From an uncultured Megasphaera sp. (lineage in GTDB: Bacteria > Bacillota > Negativicutes > Veillonellales > Megasphaeraceae), in assembly GCA_934193515.1 (NCBI GenBank), contig CAKPVJ010000002.1, positions 62,001 to 126,000 of the forward strand: a stretch of DNA of 64,000 nucleotides. Reading direction: 5' to 3'. Both the position numbers and the translations under genes were made by a program. Shown in pieces: positions 62,457 to 64,000 of the stretch. The notes below the pieces were generated by a model that saw only the letters and a program-made list of their open reading frames with translations, was not told the origin of the DNA and searched no databases. How positions within the stretch are numbered: the first letter of the stretch is position 1; every line of letters starts with the position of its first letter.

Positions 62457-63185
62457 TTAAACACCTCCTACTGCAGCAAATGCATCGTGGTCTTGCTTCA
62501 GTTCAGGTATTTCTATTTCGCAAACACATTCATATTCCAACCGAGGCAGATAACGCCGTCCCGATGCCGCAAGAGAAAGAACGTGGTCACGACGTAGTTT
62601 TGATACACTTCCATCCATCCGACTTTCTGTAAAAACAGAAAGTCGTTTGCGAGTATTTTCCTGGTTCTGTTCTTTCTTTTTATACCAGTCTGCCGCCTGC
62701 CAAGGGAAACTACAAAGTACTGACATGGGAGCATCATCAACAATTCCTAATAAAAAATCTACAGGAAGCGGCAATGCACGCCGTCCCATATAGAGTTGAA
62801 AATATGGTGAACGCAACGCATCGACAATTTTGTCAGCTTCGGTTTTCTCTGCAACACCAAGAGCTACAACAAAGACAGCATCCTGTAAGTAATATCGTTT
62901 TGTTACATATGTCCGATAAGAAAGAATACCACCTTTTTTTATTTCCGGCTTATGTGCCGTATGATAATCCTTCAATATGCTTCCTGGCTGATCGACACGT
63001 ACAGCAAATGTAAATTGATTTAATGTTGCAATACGTTCGTCATTACGACGCCAACCAAGAGCCGCAGCAATAAGTCCTAACACGGCACTTTTCGATGGAT
63101 GCAAATCGGTATGACGTATTTCAAAGTGTGAGTCTGTGCCCCATGATTGTAATGGGCCAGAAAATTTTAATAAGATTGTTTTCAT
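62457..63185 (-). CDS. cas5e: Cascade subunit Cas5e
   Basis: A 242-aa Cas5e/CasD, which binds the crRNA 5' handle in Cascade. The N-terminal LLKFSGPLQSWGTDSHFEIRH and PSKSAVLGLIAAALGW motifs, and LYMGRRALPLPVDF, identify the family. It lies 16 bp after cas7e and directly before cas6e, the standard I-E order. Confidence 0.94.
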   Translation of the reverse strand: MKTILLKFSGPLQSWGTDSHFEIRHTDLHPSKSAVLGLIAAALGWRRNDERIATLNQFTFAVRVDQPGSILKDYHTAHKPEIKKGGILSYRTYVTKRYYLQDAVFVVALGVAEKTEADKIVDALRSPYFQLYMGRRALPLPVDFLLGIVDDAPMSVLCSFPWQAADWYKKKEQNQENTRKRLSVFTESRMDGSVSKLRRDHVLSLAASGRRYLPRLEYECVCEIEIPELKQDHDAFAAVGGV

Positions 63186-63201
63186 TTGCTATTCCTGCCA
63201 T

Positions 63202-64000
63202 TTAAAGAAGCGTAATAATCTGCTTAGAAAGATCATCTAAAAGTGCCGTTATCCCTTTTTCCTTCATTCCGGTGAATGTATTTTCCGTTTCAGATGGATA
63301 CCATGCATCATTTGTCAAAAGGCAAAAGCTTGCAAGCGGTGCATGGACAAATTTTTCAGCATTTTTTTCTTCTGCAAAAAGCCGTCGAACCGATTCTTCC
63401 GTATAGCCATTCTTTGCTTTGACAGGATTTTCATAAGCACTAACAAAACTGATCGGCCGATCATCGCGAAGTATGACGAGAAGTGCCTGCGGAATCGTTT
63501 GATTGGCATAGCTGTTACTTTTGCCTGTTGGCATGGATTTCGCAAAGGCTTCGATATACAAACGAAGTGCCCGTGCTGTTATTTCTTTATCATCCTTCAT
63601 CTGATGAAAAAATTCATGAACTGCCACATTGGCATAGCGATACAACGTAGATGAATTAAACTCATTCGTTTTAATCATTGCCGCACCTGCAGTATCTTCA
63701 GGAGCTAAATCATCCTTCGCCGTAAAATAATCATATTCTGTCTGCACTTCATGCGTAGAAATAGCATGGGAAACCTGAGAAGAAGCGTCTTCATTTTTTG
63801 TCGGATCATCTGCCAGCATACGTCCAAAGAGAGCAATATCAATTTCCATATTTTCTTTTAAAAGATTAGATAGTTTCTCTTTATCCTTCTCTCCTGCAAT
63901 TGCCGCTTCTGCTAATGCTTCCGCCTGCTGTGTTCCAAGAAAAAATAAGGCAGAAAGTTTGCCATCTTTTAGTTTTAATCCAGCGACTTTTAACACATCT
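63202..64000 (-). CDS. cas7e: Cascade backbone Cas7e, C-terminal part (cut by window edge)
   Basis: At least 265 codons are inside the window; the N-terminus lies beyond the right edge. Cas7e/CasC features include LKENMEIDIALFGRMLADDP, QVSHAISTHEVQTEYDYFTAKDD, STLYRYANVAVHEF and ALLVILRDDRPISFVSAYENP. Six copies form the Cascade backbone along the crRNA. The apparent GTG at 63996 is an internal codon, not the start. cas3, cas8e and cse2 should lie upstream (>64000). Confidence 0.95.
   Translation of the reverse strand, partial: DVLKVAGLKLKDGKLSALFFLGTQQAEALAEAAIAGEKDKEKLSNLLKENMEIDIALFGRMLADDPTKNEDASSQVSHAISTHEVQTEYDYFTAKDDLAPEDTAGAAMIKTNEFNSSTLYRYANVAVHEFFHQMKDDKEITARALRLYIEAFAKSMPTGKSNSYANQTIPQALLVILRDDRPISFVSAYENPVKAKNGYTEESVRRLFAEEKNAEKFVHAPLASFCLLTNDAWYPSETENTFTGMKEKGITALLDDLSKQIITLL

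Overview
The window looks like a chromosomal segment of a Negativicutes bacterium (Firmicutes with a Gram-negative envelope), most likely a Megasphaera-like member of the Veillonellales. This is inferred from gene content: a csaB/DUF5693 pair, an M. elsdenii-type [FeFe]-hydrogenase module, a B-type fumarate reductase, and a type I-E CRISPR locus with a Cas2-exonuclease fusion. No rRNA or marker phylogeny is available here, so the genus is a guess. I recognised no tRNA, rRNA, IS element or prophage.

Layout. 1-4.2 kb (minus): rpsB-tsf-pyrH-frr-(82-aa ORF)-uppS-cdsA, with hairpins between rpsB/tsf and tsf/pyrH. 4.4-11.3 kb: a G5/3D cell-wall protein, ppk with a degenerate Ppx-like partner, and a divergent intact ppx. 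11.3-18.9 kb (minus): cvfB-rsfS-LCP-yqeK-nadD-(53-aa membrane protein)-proA-proB-yhbY-obg. 19-28.2 kb (minus): ctpA, an M23 peptidase, ftsX-ftsE, csaB-DUF5693-LmeA-like, and prfB with a programmed frameshift. 28-38 kb: secA, P1 peptidase, dcd, a TPR/cold-shock-like protein, topB and an OLD nuclease. 38-45 kb: amino-acid ABC genes, a phosphotransacetylase-[FeFe]-hydrogenase fusion, a frameshifted C39-like peptidase, pfkA and a shikimate kinase homologue. 46-51 kb: a plus-strand fumarate reductase operon, an Nramp transporter and an Rrf2 regulator. 51.9-55.2 kb: prfC and thiC with a TPP riboswitch. 55.5-56.5 kb: small AT-rich genes resembling a broken toxin/immunity module. 56.8-59.95 kb: a 48-repeat CRISPR array. 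60-64 kb: cas2-exonuclease, cas1, cas6e, cas5e and partial cas7e; the rest of the operon lies beyond the right edge.

How the genes fit together. The left half is housekeeping: translation factors, envelope assembly, proline and NAD synthesis, and polyphosphate turnover. The middle holds anaerobic energy metabolism (phosphofructokinase, acetyl-phosphate/H2 production, fumarate respiration). The right end is a defence island.

The most unusual items are: (1) a single ORF fusing Pta to a complete [FeFe]-hydrogenase; (2) a prfB frameshift site whose in-frame stop is UAG, not UGA; (3) a Ppx homologue next to ppk with both active sites degraded; (4) a TPR protein ending in a cold-shock-like domain; (5) a gene fragment lodged between CRISPR repeats, with a relative just outside the array; (6) two array spacers that overlap by 14 nt and so reveal an AA protospacer-adjacent flank.
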